Assembly (NCBI GenBank): GCA_905213875.1
Contig: CAJMJN010000003.1
Span: 58,949 to 122,948 of the forward strand
Direction of reading: 5' to 3'
Length of the DNA stretch: 64,000 bases
Source of the DNA: an uncultured Clostridium sp.
Lineage (GTDB): Bacteria > Bacillota > Clostridia > TANB77 > CAG-508
Each line of letters begins with the position of its first letter. Positions within the stretch are counted from its first letter, which is position 1. The notes under the pieces were generated by a model. It was not told the origin of the DNA. It saw nothing but the letters and a program-made list of their open reading frames with translations, and searched no databases. The position numbers and the translations under genes were made by a program. This document shows positions 16,725 through 25,429 of this stretch, piece by piece.

Positions 16725-17849
16725 CTATCTATCAAAACCAGAAGACGCCTCTATTGTTGGTTGTTCTTGAACTGGTTGTGGATTAGCTTGTCTTTCCATA
16801 TGCTCTTGTGCCACTTGTTGAGTACTTCTTTGTATTTCTTCTTTTTGTTTTGGTGGTAATTCCCAAGACTTTCTTGGTGTACTATCATCATCTTGTTCTA
16901 ATTCTTCACTTTCTTGTTCTAATCCATCATCATCTTGTTCCAATTCTTCATCTTCTTGTTCTAATTCATCAGTTTCTTTTTCATCTTTTTCTTTATCTTC
17001 TTGTTGTTGTAATTTATCTTCCATTTCTTTCAATGATGTTGTTTCCTCATCTTTATCTTTTGAATCTTTTTCAGCTCTTTCTCTATACTGTTCTATATAT
17101 TTATCAACAGTATCTTTAACATCTTGCGCCGCTTTTATTTGTTCTTCTGTTAGCATTTTTAATTCCTCATCACAACCTGGCATTGTTTGTATGTTTCTTG
17201 CTAAATCTTGAACTCCATCAAAAAACTCCTTTTCTCCATCCATATACATAAGCATCATAGGAGAAGGACATCTATCTATATTTGCTTTAATTCTTTGCAT
17301 TAAATTTATACTTATATTTACTTGATGTTTTATATTAGCCACATAATATTCTTGACTACCATACACAGGAAATCTATCTCTTGAAATAGGCATTATAAAT
17401 TGTATGTCTTGGTAATTTTCTACATCATTATTTACTGAAGAACTATTTTGTTCGCTATTATGAGCTTTTCCAGAATGTTCATCATGCTCATCATCTTCAC
17501 TCTCTTGCCATTTTTCATCATCTTGTTCTTTTTCTTCATCCTTATCTTTTTCTTGTTCTTTCAATTCTTTTAACCTGTCTTCTGCTGTTTTCTTCAATTC
17601 TTTTGTTGCCTCTATATCATTTTCAATTAACTCTTTAAATTCTTCATCATCCCCCAAGTCTTGTAACATCAATTCGTCAGACTTGATTTGTCCATCAAAG
17701 TCATTTGTTTGAAGAAAAAGTTCCAACATTTCTTGTTTATCTGAGTTTCTTATTGTTTCCATAAGTCTTTGTTTTACTGATATTCCTCTTTTTAACGACT
17801 CTTTTAAGATTATTTTTTGGTATTCATTTCTGTATTCATTATAATCCAT
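16725..17849 (-). CDS. Acidic, repeat-containing coiled-coil protein of unknown function
   Basis: 374 residues from the ATG at 17849, which has an AGAAGGTG site; the frame is open 14 codons further upstream. Two very acidic charged linkers (about residues 85-135 and 260-320) flank a folded-looking middle (FIMPISRDRFPVYGSQEYYV, then an amphipathic helix with IKHQVNISINLMQRIK). The second linker has short degenerate repeats of the type ELEQDDD. It resembles structural or scaffold proteins of mobile elements in composition only. First gene of the leftward three-gene unit. Confidence 0.65.
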   Translation of the reverse strand: MDYNEYRNEYQKIILKESLKRGISVKQRLMETIRNSDKQEMLELFLQTNDFDGQIKSDELMLQDLGDDEEFKELIENDIEATKELKKTAEDRLKELKEQEKDKDEEKEQDDEKWQESEDDEHDEHSGKAHNSEQNSSSVNNDVENYQDIQFIMPISRDRFPVYGSQEYYVANIKHQVNISINLMQRIKANIDRCPSPMMLMYMDGEKEFFDGVQDLARNIQTMPGCDEELKMLTEEQIKAAQDVKDTVDKYIEQYRERAEKDSKDKDEETTSLKEMEDKLQQQEDKEKDEKETDELEQEDEELEQDDDGLEQESEELEQDDDSTPRKSWELPPKQKEEIQRSTQQVAQEHMERQANPQPVQEQPTIEASSGFDR

Positions 17850-18029
17850 AAATAACACCTTCTTTCTACTAATACTTCCATTATACCACATTTTTACAAT
17901 TCTGTCTACATTTTATTTAGATATAGCTTAATAAGTTTTAGTGGTGTTAAGTTATTTATGTTTTATCTTTATAATTTATATATGAATAATTTTTATATTA
18001 TAAAGCAATATAAAAGAAGGAGGTTTCTT

Positions 18030-18293
18030 ATGACTTCTATGGAATTAGTTGGACTTAATACAAAATGGTATAGATATCAAAATAATTTAACTCAAGAACA
18101 ATATGCAAATAAAACAAAGTTCAAAATGGCTTATATTAGTGTTATTGAAACTGGTAATGCTAACTTAACTTGTAAAAATATAGATTTTATAGCAAAATCA
18201 TTTAATATAAAACCAGAATTATTATTTAACGAAAAAACTGCTAAACTTGCTCAAAAACTACCTATTAGAGTAGATATGTATAAGAGGAAATAA
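18030..18293 (+). CDS. XRE-family helix-turn-helix regulator
   Basis: 87 residues from the ATG at 18030, preceded by AAGGAGG. The HTH spans about residues 12-66 (QNNLTQEQYANKTKFKMAYI, then NANLTCKNIDFIAKSFNI). Small Cro/C1-type repressors like this commonly control mobile-element genes; the targets here are unknown, with the adjacent leftward acidic-protein operon an obvious candidate. Confidence 0.85.
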   Translation: MTSMELVGLNTKWYRYQNNLTQEQYANKTKFKMAYISVIETGNANLTCKNIDFIAKSFNIKPELLFNEKTAKLAQKLPIRVDMYKRK

Positions 18294-18320
18294 CTTTTTT
18301 CAAGTTCATTTCCTCTTTTT
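18282..18320. terminator. Terminator after the XRE gene
   Basis: Stem AAGAGGAAAT/ATTTCCTCTT (arms 18282-18291 and 18308-18317) then a T run. It also lies at the end of the convergent mob gene. Confidence 0.88.
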
Positions 18321-18330
18321 TTGTTATAAA

Positions 18331-19578
18331 CTACCTTTCTAAATCCCATTCCTTTTCTCTTTCTTCATTCTTTATCTGCTTTTCTGGATCTATAAAAGTA
18401 TTCGTTTCCTTTTGAAAATCTCTAATTAAATTATCTTCTTCTGCAATGTCGAATTTTTCACAAATCCAATGAATAAATTTATCAAGAGTTTCCCAAAACT
18501 TATTTATTATTTTATTCAAATAGTTATTCTCTTTTTCTAATTTACGAATTTTACTTTTATATTGATTTTCTATATCATAAGTTTTATATTTAAATTCTTT
18601 TTCAAGCTCATCTTTTCTATTATTGAATCTCAAATCAAGACTATCACTCTTTTTCTTATATTCTTTTTCTAAAATTTTAACTGAATTGTTTAGTTCTTTG
18701 TTATCAGCAATTATTTTATCTCTTTCACTCTGATATTTTTCTGCTTCTTCAATTGTTTTTGCTTGTTTTGATAATTCTTTATGCAATGCTACATTATCTT
18801 GATATAATTTTTCAATAAGTTTATCTTTAGGCTTTATGATATCATTTAAAATCTTTTCATCTCTGCCAATCATAACTTTTCTTATATCTTTTAACTCTGG
18901 AACTTCAGGTAATTCTAATTTTATATTTTTTAAAGTTTCTTTTGTTTGTTCAAAATTAGTTATGTTTTTATATTCTTTTACTGTGTAATGTTCTCTATTA
19001 GTTTCTTCTTTTGGTAGTCCTCTTTTTAAATCAAAACCATTTGATACCATATATTCAAAAAAAGCATTTTGTAACTGTCTATAACTATCTTTAGCTTTCC
19101 AAAATTCACTACAAGCAAGTTTTTCTATCGAATTTCCTTTTTTATCTGTTGTATGAACTACAGGCAAAAAAAGTAAGTGCATATGAGGAGACCTCTCATC
19201 ATAATGCACTTTTGCAGACAAAATATATTGTTCACCTAAATCTTTATATTCACTTACAAATTTATATGCTGTTTCAAAATATCTTTTTGTTTCATCTTCT
19301 CCTATTCTTTTAAAGAAATCATTATCTGATGTTATTACATATTCACATACAATATTACTTACTGTTTTTATTTGTCCTTTTAAATTATATTTTTCTCTTA
19401 TTTTATCAAATTGTTTTTCATAATTAAATTCAGGTTCTTTTAATGCATAATTTAAATATGATTTTGTTTTATCTATATCCTTATTTGAATAATTTTTATT
19501 CTTCCTTTCATTATGGCGATATACTGCCTTCAAATTTTCTCTTTTGTACTTTGCATTTCTTATTATTGCATAACTCAT
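18331..19578 (-). CDS. mobV: MobV-family relaxase (Pre/Mob)
   Basis: 415 residues. The N-terminal relaxase domain (about 1-200) starts SYAIIRNAKYK and has the metal-binding HIS-rich motif SPHMHLLFLPV after HYDERS, as in the pMV158 MobM family. Residues 240-400 are a long coiled coil. MobV enzymes nick one strand at oriT and pilot it into a recipient using another element's conjugation machinery. The upstream region (19644-19720) has the repeats expected of oriT. The start has AAGGAGG. This makes the element mobilizable rather than a plain prophage remnant. Confidence 0.92.
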   Translation of the reverse strand: MSYAIIRNAKYKRENLKAVYRHNERKNKNYSNKDIDKTKSYLNYALKEPEFNYEKQFDKIREKYNLKGQIKTVSNIVCEYVITSDNDFFKRIGEDETKRYFETAYKFVSEYKDLGEQYILSAKVHYDERSPHMHLLFLPVVHTTDKKGNSIEKLACSEFWKAKDSYRQLQNAFFEYMVSNGFDLKRGLPKEETNREHYTVKEYKNITNFEQTKETLKNIKLELPEVPELKDIRKVMIGRDEKILNDIIKPKDKLIEKLYQDNVALHKELSKQAKTIEEAEKYQSERDKIIADNKELNNSVKILEKEYKKKSDSLDLRFNNRKDELEKEFKYKTYDIENQYKSKIRKLEKENNYLNKIINKFWETLDKFIHWICEKFDIAEEDNLIRDFQKETNTFIDPEKQIKNEEREKEWDLER

Positions 19579-19643
19579 ATAAGACCTCCTTGCTCGTGCT
19601 CAATAACACAAATAAATTTTATTTTTCTGCTCTAATTTCAATT

Positions 19644-19720
19644 GTGTTGTAAACACACTACAACACTTTTTTAGCTGACTGCTTCAAAAAGTGTTAGTGT
19701 GGCAGGGTCAACCCCACACC
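19644..19720. other. Candidate origin of transfer (oriT)
   Basis: Three nested inverted repeats directly upstream of mobV: GTGTTGTA/TACAACAC (19644-19666), an A/T hairpin ACACTTTTTT to AAAAAGTGT (19663-19694), and GTGTGG/CCACAC around GCAGGGTCAACC (19697-19719). Position and the GTGTGG-type arm next to a hairpin are typical of MobV nick regions. The exact nick is not assigned. Confidence 0.65.
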
Positions 19721-19729
19721 CCAAAACCT

Positions 19730-20280
19730 AAAATTGCTTAATTGCATTTTAGTTTTTTTATAAAAATTTGCTTGTCGCAATTTTTATAAATGCGAGCCAA
19801 AAAATAAATTTTTTGACTCACTCACTTTAGCAACTCCCAAGTAGAAACCAGAGGAAGTGAGCTAAAGTGAATTAGGCGTAATAATCCCTTATTTAAAAAA
19901 GGAATTATTACACCCATATAAAAGTAGAAACCGTCGGTCGGTCGCCTCGTTTCATAGGTAGTCTAGTAAGTAGCATTGCTACTATAATTGCTGATACTAA
20001 TAAGCATCTTTGTTCATACTTGTCCAAACTTTTTGCAATTATAAATCCACAGCCAAGTTTTGCCACCGAATACTCTTTTATTATTGTGAGTCTATGTTCT
20101 AAAATCTCACTCACGTACTTCATACTAATAGACTGTTAGCATTTATACGAATGAACTTTATAGCATCGGCTCATTACACCTATCACTTTTTAAGAGTTTG
20201 AGGCATTATCTCTTGCATAGAAAAAAGACACCTGTAATTTTTTTAATTACAAATGCCTTTTCTATTAAATATTTAATTTT
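19730..20280. other. Gene-free segment with several inverted repeats
   Basis: No convincing gene. Visible: a hairpin at about 19762-19791 (TATAAAAATTTGC with GCAATTTTTATA), the arms TCACTTTAGC/GCTAAAGTGA (about 19820-19874), an inverted repeat GTAATAATCCCTT/AAGGAATTATTAC (about 19879-19911), and a GGTCGGTCG patch. The G+C is higher than in the neighbouring genes. A 71-codon frame at 19908-20123 has no ribosome site and is not accepted. The structure suggests transfer or replication DNA, or non-coding RNA, of the element. Confidence 0.4.
20221..20262. terminator. Probable terminator near the right end of the element
   Basis: Imperfect stem between AAAAGACACCTGTAAT and ATTACAAATGCCTTTT with a T/A loop. 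Confidence 0.5.
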
Positions 20281-20482
20281 CTTTGCCCTCACGTTTTCTT
20301 TTCAGCCAAATAAAACTGCAAGGTAATAAATTATGCCTACTCAAAAGAATAGACACGAAATTTCTTATTTATTTAATTATCATTCCTAATCTAACAACTG
20401 GATTCTTCTCTGCTAAGAAAACCTTTTTAATTTCAATACTTTCAGGAATGACTTGTTCTATTTCTTTACCGTTCTGGAGTGT

Positions 20483-20499
20483 TACATCTTTGTGTACTG
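20483..20499. repeat. Right attachment site core
   Basis: Second copy of TACATCTTTGTGTACTG; the flanking bases differ from those of the left copy. Confidence 0.93.
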
Positions 20500-20641
20500 T
20501 ACTTTTACTAACTCCAAATTTTTTGGCAGCTCCTCTTACTGTATCTTTTGATTCTATTATATAATGCGCAAGTTCTACACTTCGCTCTTCTATTGTTTTT
20601 TTTCCTGCTGTTGATAAATTGTGTGCATATATTTGTCTCAT
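20483..20641 (-). CDS. spoIIID: spoIIID, 5' segment
   Basis: Codons 1-53 of SpoIIID: ATG at 20641 after a strong AGGGGG site, helix-turn-helix RGAAKKFGVSKSTVHKDV ending exactly in the shared 17-bp repeat. In the present arrangement the frame continues 37 codons into the element to 20371, giving a hybrid with the helix-turn-helix but without the basic C-terminal helix needed for DNA binding by SpoIIID. SpoIIID is the mother-cell regulator acting between SigE and SigK. Deleting 10664-20482 restores the full 93 codons. Confidence 0.93.
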
Positions 20642-20823
20642 AAAGAAAGACCCCCTATGAAAATACTTTTGTTTAATTGTATTCTTCATAGGAAGTCCTT
20701 AGAACTTTTATAAATTGTATCTATAATAAATATTAATGCATAATTCAAAACATATATTTTCATTTATATTTTTTCTAGTTTATGAATTACTTACTGCATC
20801 TGTATTTATTAGAAATAAACATT

Positions 20824-20856
20824 AAAAGCCCAGAAGCATATACACACCTCTGAGCC
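20824..20856 (-). terminator. Terminator of the CmpB-like gene
   Basis: Read leftward GGCTCAGA pairs with TCTGGGCT (two G-U pairs), followed by TTTT. Confidence 0.65.
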
Positions 20857-20861
20857 GATTA

Positions 20862-21518
20862 TTATTCAACATTTTTCTTATTATTATAAATTTTATCTAA
20901 ATATTCATCTGGATATGCTTTATCTATAAATTCATCAAGACTATTTTTAGGTGGTATATCTTTTCTTCTTTCTTCTTGTCTTGCTGCTGCCATACATGAT
21001 ATTCCTATATCAAATGTCATAAACAATGCTAGAAATACCGTAAAAATTTTTACTGATAATTTATGTAGTAACGGTTCTATACTTTTTAACCATGGATATA
21101 CAATTTTTAAATATGCTACTGCTATTATTCCCCAATAAAAACAATATAATAAACTTGTTCTACCATTTAAGTTAAAAAACATGTTACTATAATCCCATGA
21201 AATAGTTCCAAATAATATTTCTTGTAAAAATGAGCCTATATATTCTAATATTCCTCCCATAATCATTCCATATATAAATGCTTCTTTAGGTTCTTTTACA
21301 TTGCTTATTAACAAATAATATGCAACTGCACCTACTCCATATATTTGTATAAATGGTCCATATATTAAGCCTTTTCTAATTACCAAAGTACGTGTAAAAA
21401 TTGTTGAATATAACATTTCTGCAAAAAATCCAAATACACTACCTATAATAAATACCCAAAATATTATTGTTATAATTTTAATTACTTTTTTTACTTGTTT
21501 ACCCATTTTTTTCCTCAT
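20862..21518 (-). CDS. Putative ABC-transporter type IV membrane protein (CmpB family)
   Basis: 218 residues with about five membrane helices and a charged C-terminal tail. GFFAEMLYS, KGLIYGPFIQIYGVGA and NGRTSLLYCFYWG are the conserved parts of the PF06541 family. Despite the family name, no ATPase partner lies nearby and the function is unproven. It is divergent from the FAD-dependent protein gene, across a palindrome. Confidence 0.8.
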   Translation of the reverse strand: MRKKMGKQVKKVIKIITIIFWVFIIGSVFGFFAEMLYSTIFTRTLVIRKGLIYGPFIQIYGVGAVAYYLLISNVKEPKEAFIYGMIMGGILEYIGSFLQEILFGTISWDYSNMFFNLNGRTSLLYCFYWGIIAVAYLKIVYPWLKSIEPLLHKLSVKIFTVFLALFMTFDIGISCMAAARQEERRKDIPPKNSLDEFIDKAYPDEYLDKIYNNKKNVE

Positions 21519-21547
21519 ATATATAAGTATTTTTAGTATGCACTAAT

Positions 21548-21578
21548 TATAGCATATAAAAAAAATATATGCTATAAT
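21548..21578. promoter_or_regulatory. Palindrome overlapping a probable -10 box
   Basis: An 11-bp inverted repeat TATAGCATATA/TATATGCTATA (21548-21558 and 21566-21576) in the intergenic region between divergent genes. Its right arm overlaps TATAAT (21573-21578) for the rightward gene. It could be an operator; no clear -35 is seen. Confidence 0.45.
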
Positions 21579-21630
21579 AGTTATATATTTTATTTAAAAT
21601 TTATTAAGAACATATTAATAGAAGGAGCTT

Positions 21631-23208
21631 GTGATATATTTTATGATTAGAATTTCCAATATAAAAGTTTATAAGAATATTGATGATGATAATATAATTG
21701 ATATAATTTGTAAAAAATACAAAATAAATAAATCTGATGTTTTAGATTGGAGCATTTTTAAAAAGTCAATTGATGCTAGAAAAAAAGATGATGTTCATTT
21801 TAATTATTCTGTAAATTTAGCATTAAAAAATGAGGATAAATATAAAAAATTTGATAAAGTTGTAAAAAAAGAATTACCACATATCAATTCTAAAAATATT
21901 TCTAGTAAAAATGTTGTAATTGTTGGTGCAGGTCCTAGTGGTTTATTTGCAGCTCTTACTTTGGTTCAAAATGGTATTACTCCTATTGTTATAGAGCAAG
22001 GTGATAGTGTTGAAAATAGACAAAAGGTAGTTGATATATTTAGAAAAACTGGTAAATTAGATTGTTTATCAAATGTTCAATTTGGTGAAGGTGGTGCTGG
22101 TACTTTTTCAGATGGTAAATTAACAAGTGGTATTCATAGTCCTTTTTGTACTAAAGTTCTTCAAGAATTTGTTAATTTTGGAGCACCAGAATCCACATTA
22201 TACACAGCTAAACCACATATTGGTACTGACAATTTGATTGTTATTATAAAAAATATTAGAAATTATATTATATCTAAAGGCGGAAAATTTTACTTTAATA
22301 CAAAAGCTATTGATTTCAATATAGAAAATAATAGTATTGCTTCTGTTACATGCTCTACTAATGGAAACATCTTTGAAATTCATTCTACACACTTAATCCT
22401 TGCAATTGGTCACAGTGCTAGAGATACATTTGAAAAACTTTACAGTAAAAATATTAATATGGAAAGAAAAAATTTCTCTGTTGGCGTTAGGATTGAACAT
22501 TTACAAGAACAAATTAATATTGCACAATATGGTAAAAGCACTAAATTAGCATTGCCTCCTGCTGATTATAAATTAGCATATCATTCACCTTCTGGACGTT
22601 CTTGTTATACTTTTTGTATGTGTCCTGGTGGTGTCGTTATTGCATCTTCAAGTGAGAAAAATACCATTGTTACAAATGGTATGAGCTATTATTCTAGAAA
22701 TGGACAAAATGCTAACTCTGCTGTTTTAGTAAATGTTACACCAGCTGACTTTGGAGGGACTTCTCCTTTAGAGGGTATTTATTTTCAACAAAAATTAGAA
22801 GAACAAGCATTTATTTTAGGTGGTTCAAATTATTTTGCACCTATACAACGATTTGAAGATTTTATGAATAATAAAAAATCTACTTTTATTGGTTCTGTAA
22901 AACCTACTTATTTGCCAGGTGTAACTTTATCTAATTTAAATGATATTTTACCACAATTTGTTTCAAACACATTAAAAGAAGGTATCAATTATTTTGATAC
23001 CAAGTTAAATGGTTTTGCTAATCCTGATAGTATTTTAACAGGTGTTGAAACACGAAGTTCTTCCCCTGTTAAAATAAACAGAAATGAAAATTTAGTTTCT
23101 AATATTTCTGGTATATATCCTTGTGGTGAAGGTGCTGGATATGCTGGAGGCATAATGTCAGCTGCTGTTGATGGAATTAAATGTGCTATTGCTATTTTAG
23201 AAAATTAA
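21631..23208 (+). CDS. FAD-dependent oxidoreductase, COG2509 type
   Basis: 525 residues. An N-terminal segment of about 90 residues precedes the dinucleotide-binding motif VVIVGAGPSGLFAA (about 91-104). Then come EQG and VQFGEGGAGTFSDGKLTSGI, characteristic of this uncharacterised NAD(FAD)-utilising dehydrogenase family, and a C-terminal FAD motif GIYPCGEGAGYAGGIMSAA. Widespread in Firmicutes; the substrate is unknown. The GTG at 21631 follows GAAGGAG closely; an ATG at 21643 is the alternative start. The gene ends overlapping the convergent cysteine desulfurase by 4 bases. Confidence 0.85.
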   Translation: MIYFMIRISNIKVYKNIDDDNIIDIICKKYKINKSDVLDWSIFKKSIDARKKDDVHFNYSVNLALKNEDKYKKFDKVVKKELPHINSKNISSKNVVIVGAGPSGLFAALTLVQNGITPIVIEQGDSVENRQKVVDIFRKTGKLDCLSNVQFGEGGAGTFSDGKLTSGIHSPFCTKVLQEFVNFGAPESTLYTAKPHIGTDNLIVIIKNIRNYIISKGGKFYFNTKAIDFNIENNSIASVTCSTNGNIFEIHSTHLILAIGHSARDTFEKLYSKNINMERKNFSVGVRIEHLQEQINIAQYGKSTKLALPPADYKLAYHSPSGRSCYTFCMCPGGVVIASSSEKNTIVTNGMSYYSRNGQNANSAVLVNVTPADFGGTSPLEGIYFQQKLEEQAFILGGSNYFAPIQRFEDFMNNKKSTFIGSVKPTYLPGVTLSNLNDILPQFVSNTLKEGINYFDTKLNGFANPDSILTGVETRSSSPVKINRNENLVSNISGIYPCGEGAGYAGGIMSAAVDGIKCAIAILEN

Positions 23209-24335
23209 TTATTATATAATATTATTTCTTGTAAATTTTGGACCAAATAATCAATATCTTCTTTTGTATTATCTGGTCCAAAAGTCGTTCTTATTGCTGA
23301 TTTTGTTAATTCATCTGGAATTCCTAATGCTTTTAATACATGTGAAGCTTTTGTTGAACCAGCTGAACATGCAGATCCACCTGACACACAAATTCCTCTT
23401 TTATTTAATTCTATTACCATTCCTCTTCCATCCATACCTCTAAAAGAAAAGTTTGCATTTCCTGGTAATCTCATGTTTCTTGAACCATTTAATTTTGCAT
23501 TTGGAATACTATTTTCCACTTGCATTACATAATAATCTCTTAATTCTTTTAATATTCTCATATTATCACCTAATTCTTCATTTGCAATTTCACAAGCTTT
23601 TCCTAATCCCACTATTCCTGGAACATTTTCAGTTCCTGCTCTTTTATCACCTTCTTGATGTCCTCCATCTATATGTTTATCTAGTCGTATTCCTTTTCTT
23701 ATATATAAAGCCCCTGTTCCTTTAGGTGCATGTAATTTATGCCCTGACATTGACAACATATCTATCCCCATTTTTTTTACGTCTATTGGTACATTTCCAC
23801 ATGCTTGAACAGCATCTGTATGAAATATAATATTATACATTTTTGCAATTTTTGAAATTTCATAAATAGGTTCTATTGTTCCAATTTCATTATTTGCAAA
23901 CATTATACTAATTAAAATAGTATCATTTCTTATAGCTTTTTTTAGTTGCTCTAAATCAACCATTCCGTCTTTATCAACATCTAAATAAGTCACTCTAAAG
24001 CCTTTTCTTTCTAAGTTTTGACAGCTGTGTATTACTGCTGAATGTTCAATCTTAGAAGTTATTATATGTCCTCTTCTTGCCATATTTGCAACACCTTTTA
24101 TTGCCATATTATCACTTTCTGATCCACCTGAAGTAAAATATACTTCATCTGGCTCACAATTTATTAAGCTTGCTACTTTACTTCTAGCTTCTTCAATTGC
24201 TCTTTTAGCTTCTTTTCCTAATTCACATATTGATGATGGGTTACCATATTTTTCTGTAAAATATGGTATCATTTCTCTTACAACATCATCATATACTCTA
24301 GTTGTAGCAGCATTATCAAAATATCTAAATTTCAT
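23205..24335 (-). CDS. Cysteine desulfurase (NifS/IscS family)
   Basis: 376 residues of a PLP enzyme that moves sulfur from cysteine for Fe-S clusters or tRNA thiolation. Seen: start YFDNAATTRV, SGGSESDNMAIKG, the His of EHSAVI, HTDAVQACG, the PLP lysine in SGHKLHAPKGTG, and the catalytic Cys in SGGSACSAGS. Length and motifs are complete. No iscU or thiI is adjacent, so whether it serves Fe-S assembly or tRNA modification is open. Confidence 0.95.
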   Translation of the reverse strand: MKFRYFDNAATTRVYDDVVREMIPYFTEKYGNPSSICELGKEAKRAIEEARSKVASLINCEPDEVYFTSGGSESDNMAIKGVANMARRGHIITSKIEHSAVIHSCQNLERKGFRVTYLDVDKDGMVDLEQLKKAIRNDTILISIMFANNEIGTIEPIYEISKIAKMYNIIFHTDAVQACGNVPIDVKKMGIDMLSMSGHKLHAPKGTGALYIRKGIRLDKHIDGGHQEGDKRAGTENVPGIVGLGKACEIANEELGDNMRILKELRDYYVMQVENSIPNAKLNGSRNMRLPGNANFSFRGMDGRGMVIELNKRGICVSGGSACSAGSTKASHVLKALGIPDELTKSAIRTTFGPDNTKEDIDYLVQNLQEIILYNN

Positions 24336-24378
24336 AATATACTCATTCCTTTTATTTTTCTTTTATATATTATATTCT

Positions 24379-25239
24379 TTAGATACTTAAAACTTGTTTA
24401 ATTTCTTCAATTTTTTCCGAAACCGCTTCATAACCATATTTGTAACAATTATCTAATTTTTTTATATCTAATAATCCAGTTTTATCTGTCTCAATTGTTA
24501 ATACATAATCACTTTTCTGCAAATTATTTTCTCCTATTTTATTTCCCATGATGTCAATTGTTTTCATAACTACATCCATAATATTACTTTGTTCATCTAT
24601 TTCATCTGCTTTAAAATTTACTGCAATTACTATATCTGCTCCTTGTTTTTTTACTTCTTCTACTGGCACATTATCTAAAACTCCTCCATCTAAAAAACTA
24701 TGTTTTTCAAATTCACATGGACAAAATACTGCTGGAAAACTACTACTTGCTCTTACTGCTTTTCCTAAACTTATATCATTTATATATTTGTCGTTATTTT
24801 TACTATTTATTGGTATTTTATTTGTAAAAATATATTCTTTAGCTTCTTTTATATCAACTGCAGGAATTACAATTGGCATTTTTGTAATATCTTTTATTTT
24901 CTTTATTCCATTTTTTAATGCTAAATTATCATATGCTTCCTCTAGGTTTTCTCCTGTTCTAAATCCTGTCATACTTACTTTTTTGCTTTTTACAAAATTA
25001 CCTATGCCAGATATTATTGGGCCTGTATTTATTCCAACTATATCTTTTGCATATCTTTTAAATAATAAATATATGTAATATGGTGAATATCCCATTGCAT
25101 ATAATGATGCAATTAGTGCTCCTGAACTAGTTCCACCAATTACATCTATTTTTATATTATTATCTTCTAATGCTTTCAAAGCCCCTGCATGAGCTATTCC
25201 CCTTATTCCACCACCTGACAAAGCTAAACCTACTTTCAA
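24379..25239 (-). CDS. Patatin-like phospholipase family protein (RssA-type)
   Basis: 286 residues. The oxyanion motif GGGIRGIAHAG starts at residue 9, the nucleophile elbow is GGTSSGAL (Ser about 40), and the catalytic Asp lies in DGGVLDNVP (about 180). These make a complete Ser-Asp dyad lipid acyl hydrolase. No signal peptide, so it acts in the cytosol or at the inner membrane face. Substrate unknown. Confidence 0.9.
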   Translation of the reverse strand: MKVGLALSGGGIRGIAHAGALKALEDNNIKIDVIGGTSSGALIASLYAMGYSPYYIYLLFKRYAKDIVGINTGPIISGIGNFVKSKKVSMTGFRTGENLEEAYDNLALKNGIKKIKDITKMPIVIPAVDIKEAKEYIFTNKIPINSKNNDKYINDISLGKAVRASSSFPAVFCPCEFEKHSFLDGGVLDNVPVEEVKKQGADIVIAVNFKADEIDEQSNIMDVVMKTIDIMGNKIGENNLQKSDYVLTIETDKTGLLDIKKLDNCYKYGYEAVSEKIEEIKQVLSI

Positions 25240-25391
25240 TTTACTTATCTCCTATACAATAATTTAAATTATTTTTTATACTAACCTATAATATGATTTA
25301 TAAACATTTTATGTTTTTAATTTATATTATTAGTATTTACTTATTTTTACAATTTAAATCAAGATAAATAGCAAATTTTTATTACATTATA

Positions 25392-25424
25392 AAAACTCTA
25401 GTAATATTATTTTACTAGAGTTTT
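25392..25424. terminator. Terminator after the WG-repeat gene
   Basis: A perfect 13-bp inverted repeat AAAACTCTAGTAA/TTACTAGAGTTTT with a 7-base loop. Confidence 0.9.
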
Positions 25425-25429
25425 CATAT

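Larger units (their letters stand above)
10664..20482. mobile_element. 9.8-kb integrative mobilizable element inserted in spoIIID (skin-like)
   Basis: Bounded by a 17-bp direct repeat, TACATCTTTGTGTACTG (10664-10680 and 20483-20499). Contents from left to right: large serine recombinase, type III toxin with RNA antitoxin, two small unknown or DNA-binding proteins, a DUF6076-like protein, three unknown proteins, an XRE regulator, a MobV relaxase and oriT-like repeats. The recombinase lies at one end pointing outward, as is usual. There are no conjugation (type IV secretion) genes, so transfer would need a helper. Excision between the repeats gives one intact spoIIID and a circle. Confidence 0.93.

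Noticed and set aside
19908..20123. A 71-codon leftward frame in the right end of the element
   Set aside because: No ribosome-binding site, no recognisable domain, and it lies in a segment full of inverted repeats with odd composition.
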